Part shown: positions 1-8,511 of the stretch, in pieces
Layout: every line of letters starts with the position of its first letter
Numbering within the stretch: the first letter of the stretch is position 1
Assembly: GCA_963718355.1 (NCBI GenBank)
Contig: CAVQZA010000016.1
Span: 62,001 to 126,000, forward strand
DNA: 64,000 bases
Source of the DNA: CAVQZA01 sp963718355
Lineage (GTDB): Bacteria > Actinomycetota > Thermoleophilia > Gaiellales > Gaiellaceae
Reading direction: 5' to 3'
Notes under the pieces: generated by a model
Databases searched by the model: none
What the model was told of the DNA's origin: nothing
The model's input: only the letters and a program-made list of their open reading frames with translations
Made by a program: the position numbers and the translations under genes

Positions 1-867
1 TGCACGATCCTCCTCCGCGGCAACCGGCTCACGATCGAGGGCGACGAGGTGCAGGTCGCCGAGGCGCGCGCGGTCGTCGACGAGCTCGTCGAGCTGGTCG
101 GCTCCGGCCATGACATCGGCCCGACGACCGTCGACGCCGTGATCGGGGCGCTCGACCAGGCGGGCGCGATCCGCGACGCGCTCGACGACGTCGTCTGGCG
201 CCACCGTGGCAAGCGCATCGCGCCGAAGACCGTGACGCAGAAGACGTACGTCGATGCGATCCGCAGCCACACCGTGACCTTCGGAATCGGCCCGGCCGGC
301 ACCGGCAAGACGTACCTTGCAATGGCGCTCGCCGTCGCCGCGCTGCAGGAGCGCCAGGTCGGCCGCATCATCCTCACCCGGCCTGCGGTCGAGGCCGGCG
401 AGCGGCTCGGCTTCCTGCCGGGCGACATGCTCGCGAAGGTCGATCCGTACCTGCGCCCGCTCTTCGACGCGCTCTACGACATGCTCGACGCCGACCGGCT
501 CGCCGCGTTCATGGAACGCGGAACGATCGAGGTCGCGCCGCTCGCGTTCATGCGAGGCCGCACCCTCAACGACTCGTTCATCATCCTCGACGAGGCTCAA
601 AACACGAGCCCCGAGCAGATGCAGATGTTCCTGACCAGGCTCGGCTTCGGCTCCAAGGTCGTGATCACCGGCGACGTCACCCAGATCGACCTCCCGCGCG
701 AGCAGGCCTCGGGGCTGATCCAGGTGCAGGAGATCCTCGGCTCGATCGAGGGCATCGCGTTCGTCCGCTTCACGCACGAGGATGTGGTGCGACACAAGCT
801 CGTGCAGCGGATCGTCGAGGCCTATCGGCTGCACACGGAGGAGACGGGGACGCAACGACAGCGGTGA
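1..867 (+). CDS. phoH: PhoH-like ATPase, 5' end outside window
   Basis: The frame is open from base 1, so the gene begins before the window; 288 residues are visible and the GTG at 49 is only an internal codon. A P-loop (GPAGTGKTY, about visible residues 96-104) and a Walker B (FIILDEAQ, about 192-199) are intact, followed by the PhoH-typical [16 protein letters not shown] stretch. PhoH proteins are RNA-linked P-loop NTPases, usually about 320-340 residues, so roughly 40 residues are missing. The stop overlaps the ybeY start by 4 bp (GTGA). The PhoH/YbeY pairing is conserved and points to rRNA/RNA metabolism. Family assignment is firm; the cellular substrate is not. Confidence 0.93.
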   Translation, partial: CTILLRGNRLTIEGDEVQVAEARAVVDELVELVGSGHDIGPTTVDAVIGALDQAGAIRDALDDVVWRHRGKRIAPKTVTQKTYVDAIRSHTVTFGIGPAGTGKTYLAMALAVAALQERQVGRIILTRPAVEAGERLGFLPGDMLAKVDPYLRPLFDALYDMLDADRLAAFMERGTIEVAPLAFMRGRTLNDSFIILDEAQNTSPEQMQMFLTRLGFGSKVVITGDVTQIDLPREQASGLIQVQEILGSIEGIAFVRFTHEDVVRHKLVQRIVEAYRLHTEETGTQRQR

Positions 868-1238
868 TCGAGGTCGAGGTCGTCAACAGGAGCGGCCAGA
901 AGGTCGATGCGGCGGCGGCGGTCGCGCTCGCGCGGGTCGTGCTCGCGGGCGAGGGGGTCGAGTCGGGCGAGCTGGGTCTGTCCTACGTCGGCCCCGCCGA
1001 GATCAGGGCGTTGAAGAGCGAGCACCTAGGCATCGACGAGGAGACCGACGCGCTCGCGTTTCCGATCGACGGGCTCGACGCTTTGCCGGAAGGCGTACCG
1101 CGGCAACTCGGGGACGTCGTGGTGTGCCCCCAGGTCGTCGGCGACGAGTGGCGCGCGCCGCTCGTGCACGCCGTGCTCCATCTCCTCGGCTATGACCACG
1201 GAGCGGCGATGCAGGCTCGCGAGGCGGCGTACCGGTGA
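864..1238 (+). CDS. ybeY: YbeY endoribonuclease (rRNA maturation factor)
   Basis: This 124-residue protein carries the YbeY zinc signature near its C-terminus (VHAVLHLLGYDH), with three histidines to coordinate the metal. The residue after the first His is Ala where most homologues have Gly. YbeY is a single-strand-specific endoribonuclease in 16S rRNA 3'-end maturation and ribosome quality control. It is shorter than the usual 150-170 residues because it ends about 13 residues after the metal motif. It starts at a GTG overlapping phoH and ends in a 4-bp overlap with the next gene, so translation is probably coupled. Confidence 0.93.
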   Translation: MIEVEVVNRSGQKVDAAAAVALARVVLAGEGVESGELGLSYVGPAEIRALKSEHLGIDEETDALAFPIDGLDALPEGVPRQLGDVVVCPQVVGDEWRAPLVHAVLHLLGYDHGAAMQAREAAYR

Positions 1239-1957
1239 ACGCGCCGCGCAAAGCGCCGTCGATCTTCGAGAGCTTCAACTTCGCATTCGAGGGGATCATC
1301 CATGTGCTCCGCACGCAGCGGAACATGCGGATCCATCTCGTCGTCGCGGCGGTCGTGCTCGTGCTCGCATTCGCGGTGGGCGTGACGAAGTTCGAGCTCG
1401 TCGCGCTCCTGCTCGCGATCGCCTTCGTGCTGATTGCCGAGATGGTCAACACTGCGCTCGAGCACGCGATCGACGTCGCGACCACGTCGTTCGACCCGAT
1501 GGCGAAGCTCGCGAAGGACATCGCGGCCGGCGCCGTGCTGATCGCCACCGCCACCGCCGTCGCAATCGGCTACGTCGTCTTCGCGACGAGGCTCGCGGAT
1601 CCGAGCGGGCGCCTGCTCGACCGGCTCCGCGACGCGCCCGTCGACTTGACGCTGATCGCGCTACTGCTGACGATCATCGTCGTGATCGGGACGAAAGCGC
1701 TCACTGGGCGCGGCACGCCGTTGCGGGGTGGGCTGCCGTCCGGCCACGCGGCGGTCGCGTTCGCCGCGTGGATGGCGGTCACGTACATCGTCGTCGACAC
1801 GCGCCACCGCTTCCTCATCTCGTCCCTGGCCCTGCTGATGGCGCTGCTCGTCGCGCACAGCCGCGTCGAGTCGGGTGTCCATTCGACGCTCGAGGTCGCC
1901 TACGGCGGCATCCTCGGGGCGATCGTCACACTTGTCCTGTTCCAGGTGCTCCGGTGA
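1235..1957 (+). CDS. Undecaprenol/diacylglycerol kinase fused to PAP2 phosphatase
   Basis: This 240-residue membrane protein joins two families. Residues about 1-125 form a DgkA-type lipid kinase with three membrane helices and the motif AEMVNTALEHAID (Glu and Asn for ATP/Mg). Residues about 135-240 form a PAP2 phosphatase domain with PSGHAAVAFAAW and HSRVESGVHSTLEV, supplying the conserved histidines. In Gram-positive bacteria DgkA homologues phosphorylate undecaprenol, and PAP2 enzymes dephosphorylate undecaprenyl-PP or phosphatidic acid, so the fusion probably recycles the cell-wall lipid carrier at the membrane. It overlaps ybeY and cdd by 4 bp each. The substrate is inferred. Confidence 0.88.
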   Translation: MNAPRKAPSIFESFNFAFEGIIHVLRTQRNMRIHLVVAAVVLVLAFAVGVTKFELVALLLAIAFVLIAEMVNTALEHAIDVATTSFDPMAKLAKDIAAGAVLIATATAVAIGYVVFATRLADPSGRLLDRLRDAPVDLTLIALLLTIIVVIGTKALTGRGTPLRGGLPSGHAAVAFAAWMAVTYIVVDTRHRFLISSLALLMALLVAHSRVESGVHSTLEVAYGGILGAIVTLVLFQVLR

Positions 1958-2319
1958 GCGACGCCGAGCTGTACGAGCGCGCGGTCGCCGTCTCGGAGCG
2001 GGCTTATGCGCCGTACTCCAAGTACAACGTCGGTGCCGTTGCGCTGCTGCGGGACGGGACGGTGCTCGAGGGCGTGAACGTCGAGAACGCCGCGTACCCG
2101 CTCGGTGTCTGCGCAGAGCGAACGCTGCTCGCAGGCGCCGTCGTCGCCGGCTTCGGCCCCGGCGATGTCGAGGCCGTGGCAATCACCGCATCGCCGTGCG
2201 GCGGCTGCCGGCAGTGGCTCTACGAGTTCAAGGTCGACCGCGTCGTCTTCCCGAGCGGCGGCGAGCTCGTGCGGCGGACGACCGCGGAGCTGCTGCCCGA
2301 CGCCTGGGACGACCTGTGA
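1954..2319 (+). CDS. cdd: Cytidine deaminase
   Basis: This 121-residue zinc hydrolase deaminates cytidine and deoxycytidine to uridine and deoxyuridine in pyrimidine salvage. The active site is clear: NVENAAYPLGVCAERT (Cys-Ala-Glu with the proton-shuttling Glu) and SPCGGCRQ giving the other two zinc cysteines, the all-Cys pattern of tetrameric enzymes. Length is normal. It starts at a GTG overlapping the upstream stop by 4 bp and its stop overlaps era in the same way, placing it within the phoH-era operon. Confidence 0.95.
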   Translation: MSDAELYERAVAVSERAYAPYSKYNVGAVALLRDGTVLEGVNVENAAYPLGVCAERTLLAGAVVAGFGPGDVEAVAITASPCGGCRQWLYEFKVDRVVFPSGGELVRRTTAELLPDAWDDL

Positions 2320-3176
2320 AATCCGGGTTCGTCGCCGTCGCGGGTCGTCCCAACGTCGGCAAGTCGACGCTCGTGAACGCGCTCTGCGGGGGGAAGGTTG
2401 CGATCACCTCGCGTGTGCCGCACACGACGAGACGGCGGATCTTCGGGATCGCGAACGCCGAGGACTACCAGCTCGTGCTGGTCGATCTGCCAGGGTTCCA
2501 GCGGCCGTTCGATCCGCTCACCGAGCGGATGCAGAAGACCGTCGACTCGGCATTCGAGGACATCGACGTCGTCCTGTTCGTGCTCTCCGCTCGCGAGCGG
2601 ATCGGAGCCGGCGACAACTTCATCGCCAAGCGCGTATTCGCGCTCGACGTGCCGGTGATCATCGCCCTGAACAAGATCGACCGTCTCAAGGCAGGGCACA
2701 TCGCGTCCCAGATGCAGACCGCGGCGAAGCTCGGCGACTTCCACGCGCTCCATCCGGTCAGCGCGAAGACGCGTGACGGGATCGACGAGCTCCGCTCCGA
2801 TCTCGTGTTCCTGCTACCCGAAGGGCCGCCGTATTTCGCTCGCGACTCGAACACCGACCTCACACACGAGCAGCAGATCGCGGAGCTGATTCGCGAGAAG
2901 GCGCTTCAACTCACCAAGGAGGAGGTGCCACACGCGATCAACGCCGAGGTCGAGGAGATCACCGAGAAGGTCGTGCGCGCCTTCGTGATCGTCGAGACCG
3001 AGTCGCAGAAGCAGATCCTCGTCGGCAAGCGCGGCGCCATGGTGAAGGAGATCGGTGTACGCGCGCGGCCGGAGATCGAGCTTCTCCTCGGCCGGCATGT
3101 CTTCCTGGAGCTGAAGGTCAAGGTGCGCCCGAAGTGGCGTCGCGACGCGGCCACGCTCGAGCGGTTGGGGCTCTAG
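2316..3176 (+). CDS. era: GTPase Era
   Basis: This 286-residue GTPase of ribosome assembly binds the 3' end of 16S rRNA. G motifs are in order: G1 GRPNVGKST (about 9-17), G3 DLPGF, G4 NKID and G5 SAK. The C-terminal KH domain has a recognisable GKRGAMVKEIG loop near residue 244. The GTG start is in 4-bp overlap with cdd and the first residues lead straight into the G1 loop, so no extension is needed. It is the last gene of the phoH-ybeY-dgkA-cdd-era cluster; the recO often found next in other bacteria is absent. Confidence 0.96.
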   Translation: MKSGFVAVAGRPNVGKSTLVNALCGGKVAITSRVPHTTRRRIFGIANAEDYQLVLVDLPGFQRPFDPLTERMQKTVDSAFEDIDVVLFVLSARERIGAGDNFIAKRVFALDVPVIIALNKIDRLKAGHIASQMQTAAKLGDFHALHPVSAKTRDGIDELRSDLVFLLPEGPPYFARDSNTDLTHEQQIAELIREKALQLTKEEVPHAINAEVEEITEKVVRAFVIVETESQKQILVGKRGAMVKEIGVRARPEIELLLGRHVFLELKVKVRPKWRRDAATLERLGL

Positions 3177-3291
3177 GTCGAGGTCACACTTTCGGCGCAG
3201 TCTCGTGACCCATGCGTGCGCATTTTGCGGTTAGTCTCAACGCCAACGGGGCGGGAGGTGGGTCTCCCAGAGTGACGCGTCAACCTAGTAG

Positions 3292-3327
3292 GGGACGTGC
3301 CGCGTCCCGGGCGCAAAGCCGTACACT
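3292..3327 (+). promoter_or_regulatory. deoC promoter with inverted repeat
   Basis: A -10 box TACACT lies at 3322-3327, six bases before the deoC ATG, with no ribosome binding site in between, as expected for a leaderless transcript. An inverted repeat GGGACG-TGCCG-CGTCCC at 3292-3308 covers the place where the -35 box should be, making it a candidate repressor site. A second, weaker repeat (GGGAG/CTCCC) lies at 3253-3268. Which regulator would bind is unknown. Confidence 0.5.
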
Positions 3328-3333
3328 CAGTGC

Positions 3334-4272
3334 ATGGCTCAGGCTCCGGTTCTTCCGCGCGGGTTCGAGCTGCCGCTCGAGCCGCGGCTCCCGCGAATCG
3401 GCGCCGTTGATGCCGTCGCGCTGGAGGAGCGCGCCGCTTCGCTCGCGAAGCGCTCGATCAAGCGGGACACGAAGCTGCTGGCGCTCGACCTTGCCGTTCG
3501 CTGCATCGACCTGACCACACTCGAGGGTGCCGACACTCCGGGGAAGGTCGCTGCGCTCTCGTCGAAGGCCGTCCACCCCGATCCCGCCGATCCGAGCGTG
3601 CCCTCGTGCGCTGCGGTGTGCGTCTACCCGAATCTCGTTCCGGTCGCCGTCGAGCGCACGCGCGGCACAGGCGTGCACGTCGCTGCCGTGGCAACTGCGT
3701 TTCCATCAGGGCAGAGCCCGCTCGACGTGAAGTTGCGAGAGGTCGAGGAGGTCGTCGCGGCGGGCGCCGACGAGGTGGACATGGTGATCGACCGCGGCGC
3801 GTTCCTCTCCGGCCGCTACGCGAAGGTCTACGACGAGATCGTGCGCGTGAAGGAGGCCTGCGGGGCCGCGCATCTCAAGGTGATCCTCGAGACGGGCGAG
3901 CTCGGCACCTACGACAACGTGCGGCGCGCGTCGATCCTGGCGATGGCAGCAGGTGCCGACTTCATCAAGACGTCGACCGGCAAGCTCACCGCCTCGGCGA
4001 CGCTGCCCGTGCTCGTGTGCATGCTCGAGGCGATCCGCGACGTTCACGATGAGACGGGCCGGGCGGTCGGGATGAAGGCCGCCGGCGGGATCAGGGTCGC
4101 CAAGCAGGCGATCCAGAATCTCGTGATCGTGAACGAGACGCTCGGCCCCGAGTGGCTGACCCCGGATCGCTTTCGCCTCGGCGCTTCGACGCTCCTCAAC
4201 GACGTGCTGATGCAGATCCGCAAGCAGAAGACCGGCCGTTACCAGTCGCCGGAGTACTTCACTCGTGACTGA
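3334..4272 (+). CDS. deoC: Deoxyribose-phosphate aldolase
   Basis: This 312-residue class I aldolase cleaves 2-deoxyribose-5-phosphate to glyceraldehyde-3-phosphate and acetaldehyde. The Schiff-base lysine region reads GADFIKTSTGK, the second lysine is in GMKAAGGIR, and the catalytic Asp region is EVDMVIDRG. It is longer than the usual 220-260 residues because of an extra N-terminal segment of about 60 residues. The ATG follows a -10 box by six bases. Its stop overlaps the aldehyde dehydrogenase start by 8 bp, which suggests the product acetaldehyde is oxidised by the next enzyme. Confidence 0.95.
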   Translation: MAQAPVLPRGFELPLEPRLPRIGAVDAVALEERAASLAKRSIKRDTKLLALDLAVRCIDLTTLEGADTPGKVAALSSKAVHPDPADPSVPSCAAVCVYPNLVPVAVERTRGTGVHVAAVATAFPSGQSPLDVKLREVEEVVAAGADEVDMVIDRGAFLSGRYAKVYDEIVRVKEACGAAHLKVILETGELGTYDNVRRASILAMAAGADFIKTSTGKLTASATLPVLVCMLEAIRDVHDETGRAVGMKAAGGIRVAKQAIQNLVIVNETLGPEWLTPDRFRLGASTLLNDVLMQIRKQKTGRYQSPEYFTRD

Positions 4273-5719
4273 GCTCGAGCACGTCGGCGAGCGCTGGGAC
4301 TACGCGCCCGCCCCCGAGTCGCGCGAGATCGTGCAGCTCCAGGGGCGCTACGGCTACTACATCGGCGGCGCGTGGCGGGAGGCCACCGAGACCTACGCGA
4401 CGATCTCGCCCGCGACGGAGGAGGTGCTCGCAGAGGTCGGCCAGGGCACGGCGGCCGACGTCGACGCAGCGGTCGGCGCGGCGCGCGAGGCGTTCCCGGT
4501 GTGGGCTGCCCTCCGCCCGGCCGAGCGCGCCAAGTACCTGTTCCGGATCGCGCGCATCCTTCAGGAGCGCGCGCGCGAGCTCGCGGTGCTCGAGTCGCTC
4601 AACGGCGGCAAGCCGATCAAGGAGTCGCGCGACGTCGATCTCCCGCTCGCAGCGGCCCACTTTTTCTACTACGCGGGCTGGGCCGACAAGCTCGAGTACG
4701 CGTTCCCGAACGCGAGCCCGCGCCCGCTCGGCGTCGCCGGGCAGATCATCCCGTGGAACTTCCCGCTGCTGATGCTGTCCTGGAAGATCGCGCCGGCACT
4801 CGCCGCGGGAAACACGGTGGTGCTGAAGCCGGCCGAGACGACACCGTTGACTGCGCTCTTCTTCTGCGACGTGCTGCGCCAGGCCGAGCTGCCGCCGGGT
4901 GTTGTCAACATCGTCACGGGCGACGGCCGCACCGGCGCCGCGCTCGTCGAGCATCCCGGTATCGACAAGGTCGCCTTCACCGGCTCGACGGAGGTGGGCA
5001 AGGCGATCCAGCGGCAGCTCGCCGGCACCGGCAAACGGCTCACGCTCGAACTCGGCGGGAAGGCCGCGAACATCGTGTTCGACGACTGCGCGCTCGACCA
5101 GGCCGTCGAGGGGATCGTCAACGGGATCTACTTCAACCAGGGTCACGTCTGTTGCGCCGGGTCGCGTCTGCTGCTGCAGGAGTCGATCGCGGACCAGGCG
5201 ATCGACAAGCTCAAGCGCCGCCTCGGCACGCTTCGCGTCGGCGATCCGCTCGACAAGAACACCGACGTCGGCGCGATCAACTCGGCCGTGCAGCTGGCGA
5301 AGATCACGGAGCTCGTTGCCGCGGGTGAGGCAGAAGGCGCCGAGATCTTCCAGCCGGAGTGCCGCCTCCCCGAGAAGGGCTACTGGTTCGTGCCGACGGT
5401 CTTCACGAACGTCGCGCAGAGCTATCGCATCGCGCAGGAGGAGATCTTCGGCCCTGTGCTGTCGGTGCTCACCTTCCGCACGCCGGAGGAAGCGGTGGAG
5501 AAGGCGAACAACACCGCCTACGGACTGTCCGCCGGTGTCTGGACCGAGAAGGGCTCGCGGATCCTCTGGATGGCCGAGCGGCTACGCGCCGGCGTCGTCT
5601 GGGCAAACACCTTCAACCGTTTCGACCCGGCCTCGCCGTTCGGCGGCTACAAGGAGTCGGGGTTCGGACGGGAGGGCGGCATCCACGGGCTCGCGCCGTA
5701 TCTGGAGCTCGGCGAATGA
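4265..5719 (+). CDS. Aldehyde dehydrogenase (NAD(P)+-dependent)
   Basis: This 484-residue, full-length ALDH superfamily enzyme has IIPWNFPLLM for the nucleotide-binding start, FTGSTEVGK (Rossmann loop), LELGGKAANIV with the general-base Glu, and FNQGHVCCAG with the nucleophilic Cys. EEIFGPVLSV and the C-terminal PFGGYKESGFGRE are also present. It lies between deoC and a shorter ALDH-like gene with overlaps of 8 and 4 bp. Oxidation of the acetaldehyde released by DeoC is the likely job, but substrate specificity cannot be read from the sequence. Confidence 0.94.
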   Translation: MTELEHVGERWDYAPAPESREIVQLQGRYGYYIGGAWREATETYATISPATEEVLAEVGQGTAADVDAAVGAAREAFPVWAALRPAERAKYLFRIARILQERARELAVLESLNGGKPIKESRDVDLPLAAAHFFYYAGWADKLEYAFPNASPRPLGVAGQIIPWNFPLLMLSWKIAPALAAGNTVVLKPAETTPLTALFFCDVLRQAELPPGVVNIVTGDGRTGAALVEHPGIDKVAFTGSTEVGKAIQRQLAGTGKRLTLELGGKAANIVFDDCALDQAVEGIVNGIYFNQGHVCCAGSRLLLQESIADQAIDKLKRRLGTLRVGDPLDKNTDVGAINSAVQLAKITELVAAGEAEGAEIFQPECRLPEKGYWFVPTVFTNVAQSYRIAQEEIFGPVLSVLTFRTPEEAVEKANNTAYGLSAGVWTEKGSRILWMAERLRAGVVWANTFNRFDPASPFGGYKESGFGREGGIHGLAPYLELGE

Positions 5720-6513
5720 CTTCGCGGCTGCCGGTCAAGAAGACCTACAAGCTCTTCATCGGCGGCGCCTTCCCGCGCTCCGAGTCGGGTCGCACCTACG
5801 AGACCGAGGGTCAGAACGTCGCGCTCGCCTCGCGCAAGGATCTCCGCGACGCCGTCGTCGCCGCACGCGCTGCGTTCCCGAAGTGGGCGGGCGCGACGGC
5901 CTACAACCGCGGCCAGGTGCTCTACCGCGTCGCCGAGATGATGGAGGCGCGGCTCGACGAGTTCGCCCAGCTCTGCACCGGCGAGGAGGAGGCCGCGCGC
6001 GCCGTCGATCGTCTCGTCTGGTACGCCGGCTGGGCCGACAAGCTCGCCCAGGCGACCGGCGCTGCGAATCCCGTTGCCGGGCCGTACTTCAACTTCACGA
6101 TTCCGGAGCCGGCCGGAGTGGTCGGCATCCTCGCGCCCGCGGAGCCGCCGCTCGCCGGTCTCATCTCGCGGCTCGCACCCGCGCTCGTCGGCGGGAACAC
6201 GGTCGTCCTCGTCGCCTCCGAGCCGCACCCGCTGCCTGCCGTCGAGCTCGCCGAGGTGCTCGCCACAGCGGATGTCCCGGGCGGCGTCGTCAACATCCTC
6301 ACCGGCTCACGCGAGGAGCTCGCTCCGCATCTCGCCGGCCATCTCGACGTGAACGCGATCGATCTCTCCGGCTCGGAGGACGGAACGGAGCTCGAGCGCC
6401 TCGCCGCCGACAACGTGAAACGGGTCGTGCGGGGGCGCGCGGACGGCCAGAGCCTGCGCGAGATCACCGGCTTCCTCGAGTTCAAGACCGTGTGGCATCC
6501 GATTGGGCAGTAG
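5716..6513 (+). CDS. Truncated aldehyde dehydrogenase-like protein
   Basis: This 265-residue protein has the ALDH N-terminal architecture: a start like that of the preceding enzyme (YKLFIGGAFPRSESG), VVGILAPAEPPLAGLIS where ALDHs have the PWN loop, and VNILTGSREEL. It stops before the catalytic Cys domain. PWN is replaced by PAE, and no ELGGK glutamate or GQ-C motif is present, so dehydrogenase activity is not expected. The ATG overlaps the full-length ALDH by 4 bp, and there is no internal stop or frameshift to suggest recent decay. It may be a regulatory or scaffolding partner of the active enzyme; that is inference. Confidence 0.85.
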   Translation: MTSRLPVKKTYKLFIGGAFPRSESGRTYETEGQNVALASRKDLRDAVVAARAAFPKWAGATAYNRGQVLYRVAEMMEARLDEFAQLCTGEEEAARAVDRLVWYAGWADKLAQATGAANPVAGPYFNFTIPEPAGVVGILAPAEPPLAGLISRLAPALVGGNTVVLVASEPHPLPAVELAEVLATADVPGGVVNILTGSREELAPHLAGHLDVNAIDLSGSEDGTELERLAADNVKRVVRGRADGQSLREITGFLEFKTVWHPIGQ

Positions 6514-6537
6514 CAAGTCGGTTACGATCCCGGGCAG

Positions 6538-7122
6538 TTGACCGGCGCCCGTCGATTCAGCCAGGCCATCTCCGAGGGGGACGGCATCTCAGTGATCGTG
6601 GACGTGCGCGACGCCGACGGCGCCCGCATGGCCGAGGAGCAGGGGGCAGAGGCGCTCGTGGTCAGCTCCGCGCCGCGGGGCGTGCACGCGGCGACGGAGC
6701 TCCCGATGCTCTGGTACTCGGCCGGCGAGCTCGACGAAGCGGCGTCGGCGGGAGCAGATGCGGTCGTCATCGTCTGGGACGACGACGAGAAGGCGCGCCT
6801 CCTCGAGTTACGCGATGAGGCACAGGCGCTCGGGCTCGAGTGCGTGATCGAGGTGCGCACCGAGGACGAGCTCGAGGCGGCGCTCGAGCTGCTCGACCCC
6901 GAGGTCTTCCTGCTCTCGGCTCGGGGCTCGGACGACGAGGACGGCTTCGAGCGTGCGCTCGAGCTCCTGCCCGATGTCCCGGCCGGCAAGCTCGCGATCG
7001 CCGAGGCGCACGCGGCGGGCCGCGACCAGGTGCTCGAGCTCGAGCGTGCCGGGGTCGACGCGGTCATCGTCGGCGCGCGCGATGTCGCCGAGCTCGTCGG
7101 CGCCGCGCCGCCACAGGTCTAG
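6538..7122 (+). CDS. TrpC-like TIM-barrel protein lacking catalytic residues
   Basis: This 194-residue protein resembles indole-3-glycerol-phosphate synthase: it opens with RRFSQAISEGDGISVIVDV and ends with VLELERAGVDAVIVGARDV, the TrpC phosphate-site region. The KRASPSKG loop is missing, the N-N-R segment is replaced by LSARGSDDE, and the AESGI segment by AEAHAA, so the known catalytic Lys/Glu/Ser/Asn positions are gone. Length is about 70 residues below TrpC. A TACGAT -10 box (6523-6528) precedes the TTG; a GTG at 6592 or later could be the true start. The function of this divergent barrel is unknown. Confidence 0.7.
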   Translation: MTGARRFSQAISEGDGISVIVDVRDADGARMAEEQGAEALVVSSAPRGVHAATELPMLWYSAGELDEAASAGADAVVIVWDDDEKARLLELRDEAQALGLECVIEVRTEDELEAALELLDPEVFLLSARGSDDEDGFERALELLPDVPAGKLAIAEAHAAGRDQVLELERAGVDAVIVGARDVAELVGAAPPQV

Positions 7123-7128
7123 ACAGCC

Positions 7129-8511
7129 GTGCGAAGACGGGGGCCCCTGTGGCTCGCGCTCGCCGCGATCCTCGTTCTCGCGACCGTGCTGCGGCTGGTT
7201 GGGATCCGCTACGGCCTGCCGTTTCCGCTCCTCGATCCGGACGAGGCCTCGATCGTGCCTCGGTCTTGGCGGATGGTGCATGGCGGCGGCCTCGACCCGC
7301 ACTGGTTCGACTACCCGAGCGGGTTGATGTACGCGCTCGCGCCGTTTCAGGCGTGGCAGCACGAGCCGTCGTACCTCGCGGCGCGGATCGTCGTCGCAGC
7401 GTTCGGCGTCGGCGCGGTCGCGAGCTCGTGGTGGCTCGGGTCGGTCGCCTACGGACGGCGGGCGGCGCTCGTCGCTGCGGCGGCGGTCGCGGTCTGCTCG
7501 ACCCACGTCGCCTACTCGCACGTTGCCGTGACGGACGTGCCGCTGACCGCGGCGATCGCCGTCTCGCTTGCGCTCGCGGTGACCGGGAGGCTCGAGTGGG
7601 CGGGGCTCGTGGCCGGGGTCGCCACGGGGTTCAAGTATCCAGGCGTCCTGCTGGTCGTGCCGCTCGCGGTCGTCGGCTACCACCAGCTCAAGCGGTTGGC
7701 CGTCTCGCTCGCCCTGGTCGTCGTCGGCTTCGCGGTCACGACCCCGTTCGTCCTCGTCCATCCGCACCAGGCGTGGGCCGACGCGTCGCGGGTGAACAGG
7801 CTCGCGCGGACGGGCTGGCTCGGGTTCGAGCACGACGGCTCGTCGCCGGTGGCGTTCGCGCACCGGCTCTGGGGCGGGCTCGGCCCGGTGCTCGCGATCG
7901 CCGTCGCCGGGCTCGCGCTCGCACTCTGGCGCCGGCGCCGCGCCGACCTCGTGCTCGCGTCATTCACGCTTGTCTACAGCCTCACGCTGCTGCCCCTGCA
8001 CGCGCACTTCGGCCGCTACGTGCTGCCGCTCGTGCCGCCGCTCGGCGCGCTCGCCGGCCGCCTCCGCGCGCTCGTGCCGCTGACGCTCGCGCTGCTCGTG
8101 GTCCCGCTCGTCTGGTCGATCCGGTCCGACAGGATCCTGACGAAACACGACACCCGCGTGGCAGCGCACGCGTGGATCGAGCGGAACCTTCCGCAGGGCG
8201 CAGCGCTGGCTGCCGACTCGTCGACGCCGCCGCTCGCCGGCCTCCGCGTGCTGCCGCTGGCGCTACCGGGGCCGGGCCGGCCGTCCGATCCGAACCGCGA
8301 TGTCGCGCGCCTCCGGCGTCGGGGCGTCCGCTACGTCGTCGTCACCGGCGCCGTCGAGGATCGCGTCCGGGCCGCCGCGTCCGACTATCCGAACGAGACG
8401 CGGTTCCTGCGGGCGCTAGGAAGCCAGCGGCTCCTCTACGACGTCGGGCCAGGACGCGGGTTGGTTGGCCCATGGGTTCGCGTCTATCGGCTGTACCCTT
8501 CACGGCCATGA
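7129..8511 (+). CDS. Membrane glycosyltransferase, GT39/ArnT-like
   Basis: This 460-residue integral membrane protein has about ten hydrophobic segments. Just after the first helix is the acidic motif FPLLDPDEAS, the signature of GT-C fold glycosyltransferases such as PMT (GT39) and ArnT, which use polyprenyl-phosphate sugars outside the membrane. A second conserved-looking segment, HWFDYPSG, follows. The GTG start lies six bases after the preceding stop. The stop overlaps the next ATG (ATGA). The sugar donor and acceptor are not determinable. Confidence 0.8.
   Translation: MRRRGPLWLALAAILVLATVLRLVGIRYGLPFPLLDPDEASIVPRSWRMVHGGGLDPHWFDYPSGLMYALAPFQAWQHEPSYLAARIVVAAFGVGAVASSWWLGSVAYGRRAALVAAAAVAVCSTHVAYSHVAVTDVPLTAAIAVSLALAVTGRLEWAGLVAGVATGFKYPGVLLVVPLAVVGYHQLKRLAVSLALVVVGFAVTTPFVLVHPHQAWADASRVNRLARTGWLGFEHDGSSPVAFAHRLWGGLGPVLAIAVAGLALALWRRRRADLVLASFTLVYSLTLLPLHAHFGRYVLPLVPPLGALAGRLRALVPLTLALLVVPLVWSIRSDRILTKHDTRVAAHAWIERNLPQGAALAADSSTPPLAGLRVLPLALPGPGRPSDPNRDVARLRRRGVRYVVVTGAVEDRVRAAASDYPNETRFLRALGSQRLLYDVGPGRGLVGPWVRVYRLYPSRP

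Noticed and set aside
3212..3226. Terminator hairpin after era (ATGC/GCAT followed by T residues)
   Set aside because: Only about four base pairs can form with a feasible loop; too weak to call.
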